Shown: positions 45,543 to 56,059, numbered from the stretch's first letter. The stretch: 64,000 nt of DNA from Gnetum montanum (GCA_015680685.1 MNCI01024072.1:502031-566030); one strand, 5' to 3'. A program made the numbers and translations. Notes: a model not told the origin generated them from the sequence alone.

Positions 45543-46731
45543 TCAAAATGGACATTCTTGCGCAATAAGTGCTGCATAGGCATCAACTTGTCTGATAAAT
45601 TGTAATCTACCTTGTAGACCGCAAAGTTCAGTAAGGTTGCTAGGTGGTTTCAAATTTGTTATTTCCTTAACCTTATCTGGATCTACTCGTATCCCTGTCT
45701 TAGATACAACGAATCCAAGCATTTTACCTATTTTGACCCTGAATACACATTTCCTCGGGTTGAGTCTAAACTCGTATCTTAGACAATGTTTCAGTACCAA
45801 GTCTAGATCTTGTACATGTTGCTCAATTATTTTTGATTTGACCATAATGTCATCTACATAGTCATTGAGTGAGTTGAACATGTAATCACTAAAGATAAAT
45901 GTCATCGCTCGTTGATACGTGGCCCCGGCATTCTTAAGACCGAATGGCATCATTGTATAACAAAATGTACCCCACGGTGTCATAAAAGTTATCCTGAGTT
46001 GATGTTCGGGGTTGATCCTAATTTGGTTGTATCCTGAAAAGCCATCCATAAAGGATAACAATGCATGCCCAGTGGTTGAATCAACAAGTTGATCGATGCT
46101 AGGTAGTGGAAAGTCATCTTTTATGGTTGCAATGTTGAGGTCTCAGAAGTCAATGCATAGACGAATGCTTCCATTCTTCTTTGGGACTATAACCATGTTG
46201 GATACCCAATCAGCGTAATCCACAGCTCGGATGAAACCAACTTGATAAAAATTTGTGACCTCATTGCGAACTTCCAACGCTACTTTAGGCTTGACCTTAC
46301 GTGCTTTTTGTTTCACTGGTCTTAATTTTGGATCAAGTATGACGTTGTGCTAGACTATTCGAGGGTCGAGCCCAGGCATGTCAGTGTAAGACCAAGTGAA
46401 TGCTTTAATGTTATCTTTACTAGTAAGTTGTGGATTTAACATAGCACTTAGTTTTAAAATTTTAACTTCGCCATCTGACATAGTTATGGGGATTTCGGCT
46501 AGGGAATCTTCGGTGATGTTATCGACTTCTAGGTCCAGAGATTTTTTCATTCCTTTAAAGCAATCTAATGTTTCTTGGGTTGATGCCACAAAAGTGTCAT
46601 ATGTTGTTGAGTCTAAGTCAATGGACTCTATGTTGATTTCTCGTGTAATCATTCCATGTGGTCCATTGATAGATAGTGGTAAGAATAATTGCCTGCTGTC
46701 CATGGTGTTTGCTCCTGCCAATAAACAATGA
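45543..46731 (-). pseudogene. Tat-2 reverse transcriptase
   Basis: Pol opens at about 46,721 just after TTTATTGGCAG, a good 3' splice site. RT reads SIDQLVDSTTGHALL, SFMDGFSGYNQIRINP and an intact YVDDIMVKS (about 45,870). TAG at about 46,350 and TGA in DF-DLN interrupt the N-terminal half. The thumb has a deletion of about 20 bp near 45,588: QFIRQVDAY runs out of frame, where Tat-1 has RRFIAWLIDKLHLMQHLL. Confidence 0.88.
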
Positions 46732-46807
46732 GAAATGTCAGCAAGGTCATTTTGCTATTTTTCTCATGTAAGTAATTTATACGTTTAAACAGGGCTAAGG
46801 CATGCAA

Positions 46808-46957
46808 TGGTAGGTTATCATCATACCCGGACGCATGGTAATTTAAGGCCATACCGGGCTGTGCATGTCAGTTTATAGTCATAACGGACTAGTCATGGCA
46901 GTTTAAGGCCATAGCAGGCCATCATGGCAGTTTAAGGCCATACCGGGCCATCATGAT
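46808..46957 (-). repeat. Tat minisatellite block (Tat-2, 5' of RT)
   Basis: Five units; plus-strand core GGCAGTTTAAGGCCATACCG with CCATCATG between. It lies about 80 bp upstream of the possible 3' splice site of the RT exon. Confidence 0.85.
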
Positions 46958-47531
46958 TTTTTGATGATTTTTTGTTTTATTTTCAATCCATATTTATGTT
47001 TAACTTTAGAAACGTGTGGTTGGGGCATGTGTTAATATACTTATATATATATATATATATATTATCTTTTGGTGTTGTAAAGGGGGTCAACATTCCTAGA
47101 ATCAGGGGGTAACATTGTATATTTTATTTTATTTACTTTTATTTTTATTATTTTTTTTGGTGGGCTTATATCCTATGGGGTCAACGTTACATAAGGAGTC
47201 AACGTGGGTACAACTCTTACATAATTTTAACTTTTTAATTTTTTTTCCCTTAGCAAGGGGTTCAACATACCCATAATAAGGGACAACGTGGTATACTTTA
47301 TTTTATTATTTTTATTTTTATTTTGTTGTTATTATTATTATATTTTTTTTCAACAGCTTGGGCGCTTCACGCCCAGGGGTCAGCGTAAAGGCTAATATGT
47401 GGTTAAAATTAACTTAAATATGTGGTACAATTAACTAAAAATTTACATAATAAAATATGCAAATTACCGAGGGGTATAAAAGGGGCAAACAGTGTAAACA
47501 GTGAAAATAGAGAATTCATTACTATCATTTT
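46958..47531. other. Tat-2 AT-rich spacer
   Basis: Contains a (TA)n run at about 47,040-47,061 and several A/T-rich tracts with short GGGGTCAACAT-like words. It may be the promoter region of the antisense gene, but this is only a position argument. Confidence 0.4.
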
Positions 47532-47696
47532 ACTTAGCGTCAACCAAACATCACTTGCTTCTATCAGCGTAAACCAAGTATCATCAGTGTAAACCAAACA
47601 GTAGATCAAACAGAGACAGCGTATACAAAACAGAGACAGCGTACACCAAACAAGGACAACGTACACCAAACAAAGCTAGCGTGAACTAAACAGAGT
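47532..47696 (+). repeat. 20-bp tandem repeat upstream of the antisense gene
   Basis: Four clear 20-bp units (47,617, 47,637, 47,657, 47,677) of the form CAGCGTACACCAAACAAGGA, with looser copies upstream from 47,532. Confidence 0.8.
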
Positions 47697-47727
47697 CAGA
47701 GTGGCAACGTGAATGCCTTGAACACCA

Positions 47728-48020
47728 AGATCTACACACGGTTGATCCAGATCTGCAACTGTAACATTCAGATCTTCAGCATGCAGAGTCAGATCTACAA
47801 TCGCAGCATTCAGATCTGCAAGATCCATGGCATTCTAGACCAGATCTATAGCGTACGAAGCTAGATCCACAACATTTCAGGTCAAATCTACTACGTGCAA
47901 GGCCAAATCTGCCACATCTGAAGCTAGATCTGCGTAGATCTGACTGTGAACGTTCAGATCTACTTACCAGTGTCCAGATCTGATCCATAGCATGTAAGAT
48001 CTTTAACGTACAAGATCTGG
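47728..48020. repeat. AGATCT array in the antisense-gene leader
   Basis: About twelve exact AGATCT hexamers in 290 bp, plus near-copies (AGATCC, AAATCT), usually followed by GCAAC, TACA or GA. The array ends 16 bp before the ATG of the antisense gene. A second array lies in the gag leader at 52,866-53,163. Confidence 0.85.
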
Positions 48021-48035
48021 GGCATCTGGAGAAGC

Positions 48036-49240
48036 ATGGGCATGGGCAAGCACAAGAAAAACAAGGGGAAAAAGGAGGCAACCTTAACATTCATAGAGGA
48101 AAGTGAGGAGATGTTCCAGCATCTTCCTCAACCAACGATCCCTTCATGGGGCGGATCCATGTGCCGATACGCTTCTTTTACGCTCTTTGATTCATGCTTT
48201 TCCTATTATTTTTAGTTACTGTTTCGACGTATATAGTGTGAACATCCGTGTGTAGCATGTGCGTGTGCAGCGTGTGCATTCTGGGCATTTACAGCATACG
48301 TTAGAAATAGGGTCTATTTTAGCATAGATTTTGTGTTAAATCTGCCTTCAGCGTATACCTCTGTTGCTGGTGTCTGTTTTTCTATGGCATGTAGATTTTT
48401 GATGTGTTTGATGATCGTCAGCGTATACACGTTGTATGGTCAACGTGTAGGATCTGGATGGACAACGTGCAGGCTTTATGGATGTCATATTTTCTAAGTG
48501 TAGGTCAGGCAACGTGTGGGATCCAACTGTCAAAATTTGTCTAAGTCAAAATCTCTCTAAGTGTGAAGATTACAGTATATACGCCAGCGTGTAAGGCTCA
48601 GCGTATACGCCCTACATGTGAGCTTAAATCTTAACTAAGTGTTGACCTTCTAAACTGGCAGCGTATACATACATAAAAAATTTTCTAAGTATGGAACATG
48701 TGAACTAGCGTGCGTAATGAAAATTTTCTAAGTGTTAAACACAAAGTTAAGTGTCATGCAAACTGTGTGTTAATGTTAACTGTTGATCATGGTTTATCTA
48801 CACGATATGTCCACTGGGGTCTTATTTTGTATGTTTGTGATATGAGTTGATTTACACGTTTATATGGAAGTGTAATGTGTTCTATGTACTTTGGGCGGTG
48901 TAGTGTCAGTTTATCCTCTTAACTCCAGGACAGTGGTGTACAAGAGCAAAGTACTAGCCAACGTTGACTTAGGCCTTGAAGATATGGATTGGTCATCTAT
49001 ACCTGAAGAAGAAATTCTATGTCATATAGAATCTGGCCTGAGGCCTTCTTCTTCTGTGAGTATTTGTCTTGCAACCTTTTGTTATTTTCTAGTTAATTAA
49101 TTCTCTCTTTATTTATTTACTGATTAGTTGTTTCTTTACAGGGTCACAATGAGTATGATGATGGTGGCCTCAGTGGAGTGGGACAGGATGATGCTGATGC
49201 TGATGAGCTTGGGGATCAAGCCCCTCCTGGAAATGTTTAA
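48036..49240 (+). CDS. Three-exon antisense gene of Tat-2, unknown function
   Basis: Exons 48,036-48,160, 48,929-49,055 and 49,142-49,240 give 351 nt in one frame with a TAA stop, or 116 residues. Intron 2 (86 bp) has excellent borders, GTGAGTATTTG and TTTCTTTACAG. Intron 1 (768 bp) has a good acceptor (TTAACTCCAG) but a weak donor (AT-GTGCCG), so exon 1 is less sure. The product starts basic (GKHKKNKGKKEA), has EESEEMFQHLPQP and DLGLEDMDWSSIPEEEIL in the middle, and ends acidic (GQDDADADELGD). I do not recognise a family. It lies opposite to gag-pol between protease and RT. Antisense ORFs are known from some Tat elements. Exons 2 and 3 show no stops, unlike their surroundings. Confidence 0.65.
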
Positions 49241-49675
49241 GTTGACATATTATTGTTAACAAATTTGATCATTTTAGGTTGTAATTTTTTGGACTATGTA
49301 AAGCAAATGTATGAACATTGTTAAGATTTAATATTATAAACTTATACATTTATACATTTTTTTGTTTTTTTTCTTATATCTCCTTTTTTTGTTGTTTAAT
49401 TTTTAAGTTTTGTTTCAACTTTAACGACAATTGTAAATAAAGGTGTAAAGATAAAAGATTTTTTTTTGTTGTTTTCTTGTTTGAGTCTTTGGAAATAAGC
49501 GTAACTGTGCTAGCAAGAATAAGACTGTAAATGAAAAGTAAACGAAATTATAATTTGTAAACGAAAAGCAAACTGAATTTGTAATGCAATACGCTCTAGT
49601 TTTAGGCCATTTTGGGCCACAAGGAAATAAAAGGGATTTGACCTGTTTCAATGAATTTTCCAATTGACCGACCAT
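49241..49675. other. Spacer after antisense gene
   Basis: AT-rich and non-coding; likely the 3' end of the antisense transcript. AATAAA occurs at about 49,435 on the plus strand. Confidence 0.4.
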
Positions 49676-49679
49676 TTCT

Positions 49680-49835
49680 GACCATGGCTAGTTTTATGTC
49701 ATTATGGACATGTGATAATTTAATGTCATTTCATACGAGTAGTTTAACGTCATTTCGAACGAGTAGTAGTTTTACGTCATATCGAACGTGTAGTAGTTTT
49801 ATGTCATTTTGGACGTGTGTGGGGAATGTCTAGTA
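49680..49835 (-). repeat. Tat minisatellite block (Tat-2, after protease)
   Basis: Five units; plus-strand core AGTAGTTTTACGTCATATCG. This is the third block of Tat-2 and closes the protease side of the spacer. Confidence 0.82.
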
Positions 49836-49985
49836 ATTTTTTTACTTTTCATATTTTAACTTTAGGGGTATGACTGATGGGTGTAATTCTGTATTCAGCA
49901 TCTCCTTCGCTAATTACATTGAATGGTAATTCAGACCAGGAGACAGCCGAGGGAATGGGCTCTATGTCAGTTTGTTGTGATGTTC

Positions 49986-50540
49986 CTATGTTGAAGTTTC
50001 TATTTTTGACGAAGTATGTACAGTTTGGGTGATTTCCGCGTCAAGTGAAGTTTGTTTTATTTCAAGAGGATCATGGTTTATGAGTTGGTTGTCACTTTGG
50101 TTTTCATTTTTTGCATGTTCTTGCTTTGGTTGTTCAATGGTTGTGTCTTGTCTAGGATCATTTAGAATATGGTCATTTTCAGGCTCTTCGAATTTAACTT
50201 CTAAGCCTTGGTTTGTGTCAATGTGCGAAGAGATGGTGGATGTAGCCGCATCCTCGTGTATGATGATCTCGCCACCTTCATAAGGTAGGTGGATCTCCTG
50301 ATGTATGGGGGATGATACCGCTTTTACTTGGGCCAACCAAGGTCATCCCAACATTAAGTTAAAACTAGGCATCTCATCAATGACCACAAACTCTACAGAT
50401 GTGGGGAACTGATCCCGTGCTATGAAATTCAAAGTGAGTGTTCCTTTGACTACTACGCATGACCCACTAAACGATTTCAGACATGTGGTGGAAGTCGGTT
50501 TTATTTTCTCGGTGTGTATTGAGCAGGGTCTTCCCTCTCA
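49986..50540 (-). pseudogene. Tat-2 protease remnant and acidic linker
   Basis: The minus strand reads FSGSCVVVKGTLTLNFIARD, VEFVVIDEMPSFNLMLG, a TGA in place of the Arg of the usual GRPWL, and then PWLAQVKAVSSPIHQEIHLP. This is the C-terminal half of a Tat protease. The N-terminal half with the catalytic D-S/T-G is not visible. A Glu/Asp/Gln-rich tail (50,280-49,986) follows. The frame differs from gag. Confidence 0.75.
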
Positions 50541-52495
50541 AATGTATGTGCATGCCCCATGTTAGTATTTTGCATGGTAGATGATTCAGTTGTATGTGCA
50601 AGGGTGGTTCTCTCATAGTTAACGGGAGCAGTAGGTGGTCTACCGTGTTGTCCCATGTTGGTAGGTTGAGTCTCCGCTACTGCTGCTACTANGTGTTGTC
50701 CCACGTTGGTAGGTTGAGTCTCTGCTACTGCTGCTACTATTGCTTTAGCCTTTTCTTTATCTTTTTTAGTGTGTTGATTTCTAAAGGCTAAGTAAGTAGG
50801 GTCATGGCTATTTTGGGCTGCCTCTTATATGTTTTTAATTTATACAAAAGCTTGGCTTAGAGTGCGCACATTTAGGTAGTACAGTTTTGATTTCACAAAA
50901 TCATTCACAGCTCCCTTAAGAATCGTAAGAAGGTATGTTTCTGGGATTGGCTCATGAAGTTTGTTGAGTGCAGCACTTCATCTTTGGATGAATTTTTGTA
51001 CAAGTTCAAGGGGTGCTTATTTTACCTGTATCAGACTGTCCAAGGTTGCTTCAGGTTTCAGGTTGTATTTAAACCTAGTAACGAATTGGTGTAAGAGATC
51101 CTCCAAAGAGGATATGGAGTTACGAGGCAAGGCTCTGTACCAATCTAATGCTCTGCCAGTGAGGAACATGGAGAACACACGCAAGATTACGTGGGGCCAG
51201 GCCTGAAGCAACAGGCATTCTAGTCTAAATGTGACTAGATGGGCATTGGGGTCTCCTTCCCCGTTGTATTTGGTTAGTTGACGCAAAGAAATGCCTTTGG
51301 GCAAGGTTAATGGTGGTACCGAAGAGCTAATAGGATTGTCTTGGTAAAAGTCTAATACTTTAAGCTCTTCATTGTTAGCGGTTTTGAGGCGTTTTACCTC
51401 GTCGGCTAGCTCCTACATCATTTTTTTAGCTTCAGCCCAGTCTTGGGCACTAGGTGAAGTGGGAGGTTGGTTATTTTAAGTGCCATACAAATTAGACTGT
51501 TGTACGGTTGGTGGGAATGATGATTGTTGAGTGATCGGAGGTTGCACTTGTGGAATATTTATAGTGGGTGCTACTAAGGACGGCATACCGTAAGGTGTAG
51601 GTTGTTGTTGTTGTTGAGCGACAGGGGTGAGCCATTGCCCAACTATGCGTTGTGAAGGGAGGTTTTGCACCTGGTGTTGTACTGGAGGAGCTAAAGGTGT
51701 GGTATGAACCTGCACTCGTGGGATGAATTGTGTTGATGTGGTAGTAGGTATCATAGATGACATCCCAATTACTTGGGATGGGAAAGTTACTCCTACATTA
51801 ATTTGAGAGGGGGGTTGTTGGGGTTGTACTTGTAAGAGGGAGGGTAAGGTAGTAATCGGAGGGATAGTGGGGATGGGCATGGTGAACTGAGAGTTGGTCA
51901 TAGGGAGAGTGGAAATGAGAGTGAGCGCTTCTTGTTGGGGAACATGTGCTTGAGTGCTTTTAACTATATGAAGAGACATGGTCTCCCCTATGAATGGGTG
52001 ACATAACGGGTTCATGTAAGTATGTGAATTGAGAGTATGGTACAAGTCCCCGTGTTTAGATTGAGCTGCAAAATTATCTTCCTCATCTCCATTTTCATAT
52101 TCTACTACGGGTTGGCATGAGGTTTGGTTCCTGGCCATGAGGAGTTGTGATAGGAGTTCGTGATCGGATTCAGTGAGTGAGATGACATCATAGGGGGTAG
52201 GGATGAATTCATGACCTCCCTTGTTGATGACTTCACATTGTCTTTTCGCATCAAGTTTCGTTTGATCAATAGGTAAGCTCACTTGGATCTTGACACATAT
52301 GAAGTTGTATTGCTCGGGGGTCAAAGTGGTGAATGAGGGGTCAAGGCCCTGCAGTCTCAGTGATTGGTGAGGTGGCCCCTAAGGGTTGACCTCACCATGA
52401 GTCACTATAGTTCCGGTGGTGGTCACAGGGTATAAGATTGACGCGCCGAAGTTAGAGATGAGGAGAGCAGAATTATTGGTGTTCATAGGGTCCAT
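50541..52495 (-). pseudogene. Tat-2 gag
   Basis: The start ATG at 52,495 (MDPMNTNNSALL) follows the leader. A TAG near 52,378, further stops near 51,476 and at 51,017, and a TGA (QR-SAALNK) interrupt what is otherwise one frame. The N-terminal half is rich in Pro, Gln and Thr (52,324-51,476). The capsid part reads YNGEGDPNAHLVTFRLEC, GRALDWYRALPRNSISSLED and LHQFVTRFKYNLKPEATLDS. The end has a duplicated AAVAETQPTNMGQH. No zinc knuckle is seen. Confidence 0.82.
50640..50745. repeat. ~59-bp tandem duplication at gag 3' end
   Basis: GTGTTGTCCCATGTTGGTAG and the following 39 bases are repeated, with an unknown base (50,692) at the junction. Confidence 0.7.
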
Positions 52496-52825
52496 TTTTC
52501 GTGCTTTAAGTATGGCAACGTAAACTTAAAAAAAATTTGGTTAAGTGTTGGACAGGGAGCAAAACATTTTCTAAGTGTTGTCAGCGTATACAGCGTAAAC
52601 GGGAGAAAATTTGGCTAAGTGTTGGAACAACGTATAGGTGGCAGCATATACACAGTGGTGACAGCGTATGAGCAAGGGTCACAGTGTACACCAACTATGC
52701 ACAGCGTATACAGATGATAAACAGGATATAATGCAAGTGTAAACGCCAACAGGGGAGGTGAACTATAGCGTATACTATAAAAATTGAAATTTTGGTCAAA
52801 ACAAAACAGTAAAGATGTAGCGTAT
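52496..52825 (-). other. Tat-2 gag leader, distal part
   Basis: Non-coding. Contains repeated AGCGTATAC and TTTTCTAAGTGTT words, also found in the LTRs and in intron 1 of the antisense gene. Confidence 0.55.
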
Positions 52826-53179
52826 ACAGGTGAACAGTGTATGAACGCTAGATGTGGCGCAAATCTCAGAGAGCAAAATGTAGATTTGCAATGTTTGAAC
52901 ATCGATCTAGTGGAACGGGACGTAGATCTGTAGTCACTGGGTGCAGATCTGCAGTCACAGAGGGTAGATCTGGGATAGCAAGACGTAGATCTAGGAGAAA
53001 ATGGCCCTCCTTACAGGTGAATAGCATATGAACGCTGGATGTGGCGCAGATCTGAGAGAGCAAAACGCAGATCTGTAATGTTTGAACGTAGATCTAGTGG
53101 AACGGGACGTAGATCTGCAATCACAGAGGCTACATCTGGAATAGCAAGACATAGATCTAGGAGAAAAATGGCCCTCCTT
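52826..53179 (-). repeat. 187-bp duplication with AGATCT array in gag leader
   Basis: Copy 1 is 52,826-53,012; copy 2 is 53,013-53,179, shorter by about 20 bp (one AGATCTG unit lost). Together they hold about nine exact AGATCT sites. Copy 2 ends inside the primer site, so copy 1 carries its distal half (AAGGAGGGC) a second time. Confidence 0.85.
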
Positions 53180-53188
53180 CTAGTGCCA
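53171..53188 (-). other. Tat-2 primer-binding site
   Basis: Minus strand TGGCACTAGAAGGAGGGC, 5 bp after the 5' LTR. It starts TGG as expected for pairing to a tRNA 3' CCA end. The tRNA was not identified. Confidence 0.65.
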
Positions 53189-53193
53189 TTTTC

Positions 53194-55352
53194 TATACCG
53201 TCTAAAATCATTAGTGCAAGGCTGAAATGAAATAAGCACCGAGAGACCCTCGGAAGAAATACAGAAGACCCTACCTTTGCTTGAGGGCAAGCTAGAATGG
53301 ATGAAGGCAGAGTGCCTTGAATGGTCTGCACGCGGATCAAACGAGGACTTCCCCAACGTACACACTTTGCAATGCATTGGGTTATACGTAAACAATGCAC
53401 ATTAAATGTAAACCATAACGTAAACAGGCATAATAACGTAAACGGGAATGTAAATGTAAACTGGAAAAACAAAGAAAATTGTAATAAATCTAGGCAAAAT
53501 GTAAACTATTTTGTATTAAAAAATGATTACAGTGTGCACCAGTCAAAACGTAGTTGTGGATTGATCACAAGACCGACGTTTAGCCCTGGTGGGTGATGAC
53601 GGGTGCTAGAGGATGCAGGTTTTGGGTTGCAGGGAAATGCAGCATCCAAGTCTGATGCCCAGCGTACAGAGGTTGATGCCCAGATCTGCTAAGTGTTCCA
53701 GATTCCAATTTTTGTGTCTATTTGTAAAAATTGCGACCCCCCCCCCCCTCCTTTTTTTGGATCTAGTGAAAAATCAGGGTTTTTATAAGATCTTGGGTGT
53801 TAGATTCGGATCTGGAAGGAGATGAGTGGCTATGAGGTCAGAAAAATTCAGATTGGGAGATAGGTGGTGCGCTGACTAAGTGCAAAATACGTTACAACTG
53901 TACAGCGTGTAGTGTACACACTAGCGTATGAACGCCTAGCATATAGGCTTGGAACACTCAAAAAAAACTTAAAATTTACAAAAGAATTTGTATGTTACAA
54001 CAAGAATGATGTCTCTCACTTCTGGATCTATGCTCTAGCCTCCTATTTTTGGCCTCAGCATGTCTTGAAATGCTCTAGCATGTGTTAGCATCCGCATACA
54101 ATGTTCAGCATATGAGATTGGACGTCTAGCATGTGTATGCTGGCGTATACACTCCATACGCTGGCCAGCGTATGGACCATAAATGATGCATTTTGGACCA
54201 AATTTTGACCTCCAAAGCCAATTTTGACTATAGATCTACATGGCTCATGTCCTAAGGGTGCTGTATGTCGAATTTGAGCCGATTTTGCCCTGATTTGGTG
54301 TTGTTTTAGAGGACTTTTTGGGGTTCACGCTAGGCTATACGCTGGCCAGCATCAACCTCAGCATACACCTCATGAACTACCATGTTGGATGTCTGACTCT
54401 ATATGCTGGTGCTTGTCCCTTGATGCCTAAGCACTGCTGATCCTCCAGGGTGTCCGAATGTCGATTTTGACTTCATTTTGATGTAGTTTCGGGCCTGTTT
54501 TGGTGGTCTATGCTAAGCTATACGTTGGCCAGCATATATCAAGGTGTGCTTAGTGTAAACAGGTGAAAATGGCTCGTTGGAAGCCCAAAACTAAAGTTTT
54601 TGAAGCCTATGACCTTGTAGGATTATTGCCTATGTCTTGAGGATCGATTCTAGGTTGAAAATTTGCCCAAAAATTCCTGATTTGCCCCGTTCATGGTGGT
54701 GTACGCTGGGCTATACGCTAGCCAGCATATAGCAAGGTGTACCCAACGTATATGCATGAAAATGCATCATTTCAAGGTCAAAACTTGATCTTCAGGAGCC
54801 AGTGATGATGCTCAATAGTTGTCCCACCTCCAGGAGTCAATTTGATGTGAAAATCTTGCTCTGTGATGCCTATTTTTGGCCCTTTTGATGGTATACGCTG
54901 GGTTATACGTTGGCCAGTGTATACCAAGGTGTGCCTAGCGTATACACATGAAATTGCATTATTTAGGACCCAAAATTGAATTTTCAGGAGGCTAAGATTT
55001 GTTGGAGACCTTGGGGAAGGTCATGGGGGGTCTAGACGCTCAATTATGGCATGTTTTGACTAATTTTTGGGACCCAAAAGTTGTCATACGTTGGTCTGTA
55101 CGCTAGCCAACGTACAGCCCAGCGTGAACAGAGTATACTTGGTCAAAACCAAGTATTTTGAACATAAAACTTGAAATTCCTGATGCTAGATGTTGATCTA
55201 GTCAGCTGTGGATCTCAAAGAACTTTTTCCTTTTCAATTATGCTTCATTCAATGCTGTTTTGATGCTCTGGAGCTTGGTCGTGTTGGGGATCATCATGAC
55301 TTAGCTCTATTTTCTATCTGAAGGTGCTAGCCAAAATTTTGTGGTGTTTTCA
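53194..55352 (-). mobile_element. Tat-2 5' LTR (2,159 bp)
   Basis: Partner of 39,632-41,804. TATA box (TTATAAAA) at 53,788-53,781, about 1,565 bp from the LTR start, so U3 is long. A run of 12 C lies at 53,737-53,748 (shorter in the other LTR). Confidence 0.92.
53781..53788 (-). promoter_or_regulatory. Tat-2 LTR TATA box
   Basis: Minus strand CTTATAAAAACCC, present in both LTRs. Confidence 0.55.
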
Positions 55353-56054
55353 TAAGTGTAATCAAGGTATATTATTTTTATCATTTTATGTTTTATGGTT
55401 TAATGCTTAAAGAGAGATGAAGTAATTTAATGACTAATCTAATTTAACTAACTAACTAGTCTCTAACTAGTCCTAACATAAGCATTCGATCCCACTTTCC
55501 ATACATGTCTTGAACCCACATATCCACTGTTGGGTTACCAGGCACTATGCTATTGGGAATACCAAGAAATAACACTACTAGGATTACCAAGTGAATACGT
55601 GTTACACTCGAAGCAGTTGTACTTATGTATTTAATCTATCTAGCTTATCTTACTTAATTAGCTTAGTTATTGGAAAACATTAAATAAACAATTGAAAGCA
55701 TTGAATGCATGAATAAACATTTAAACTATCCAAAATGCTATAAGGTGTATCAAGAATCTCATCTTTATTACCATATACACTATCTTGCTTAGGTACAACA
55801 ATGCTCAAATAAAGATCTGTACACTCAATGACTCCTATTGCAAGTACTCAAGAAAATATTCTAACTTTCAAATGGAAAAACTGCAAGAGCTTTGCTACAC
55901 TATGATTGAATGATGCCATAAATGTGACTAGTGAGCACATATTTATAGGCAAGAACAAACCCTGCATTGACTAGGCCTCGTTAATGCATCAAATGATGCT
56001 TCAATAGGGCCCAGTAGACGAGGCCTCATTGACGCAGCCATCCACGACTCATCA
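55353..56054 (-). mobile_element. Ath-4 5' LTR, outer part, with Tat-2 target-site copy
   Basis: Begins with TAAGT (55,353-55,357), then continues the LTR interrupted at 39,631. TATA box (CTATAAAT) at 55,948-55,941, 106 bp from the LTR start at 56,054. U3 has AGGCCTCATTGACG and AGGCCTCGTTAATG words. Confidence 0.88.
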
Positions 56055-56059
56055 ACAAG

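Larger units (their letters stand above)
39632..55352 (-). mobile_element. Tat-2: Tat-lineage element, 15.7 kb, complete structure
   Basis: Both LTRs, primer site, polypurine tract and target-site duplication are present. Order on the minus strand: 5' LTR, primer site, AGATCT-rich leader, gag, protease remnant, minisatellite, spacer with an antisense gene, minisatellite, RT, RNase H, second RNase H, integrase, minisatellite, 3' UTR, 3' LTR. In its sense the LTR ends TGAAAAC...GGTATA. It is the youngest complete insertion in the window, but pol still carries several stops and one small deletion, so it is not autonomous as it stands. Confidence 0.92.
28020..56054 (-). mobile_element. Ath-4: Athila-type element, about 12.3 kb, split by Tat-2
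   Basis: Structure on the minus strand: 5' LTR (56,054-55,358 plus 39,631-39,448), primer site, gag, protease, RT-RNase H, integrase, spacer, internal promoter, ORF3, polypurine tract and 3' LTR (28,914-28,020). Without Tat-2 the length is about 12.3 kb, normal for Athila elements. The two LTRs differ at roughly one base in ten over the part compared by eye, so this is an old insertion. It interrupts Ath-3. Confidence 0.85.

Noticed and set aside
47040-47061. (TA)n run as a meaningful structure
   Set aside because: Ordinary microsatellite; noted only as a possible TATA source for the antisense gene.
53011-53472. Minus-strand 153-residue ORF in the Tat-2 5' LTR and leader
   Set aside because: Lies across LTR end and primer site; no conserved domain and broken in the other LTR copy.
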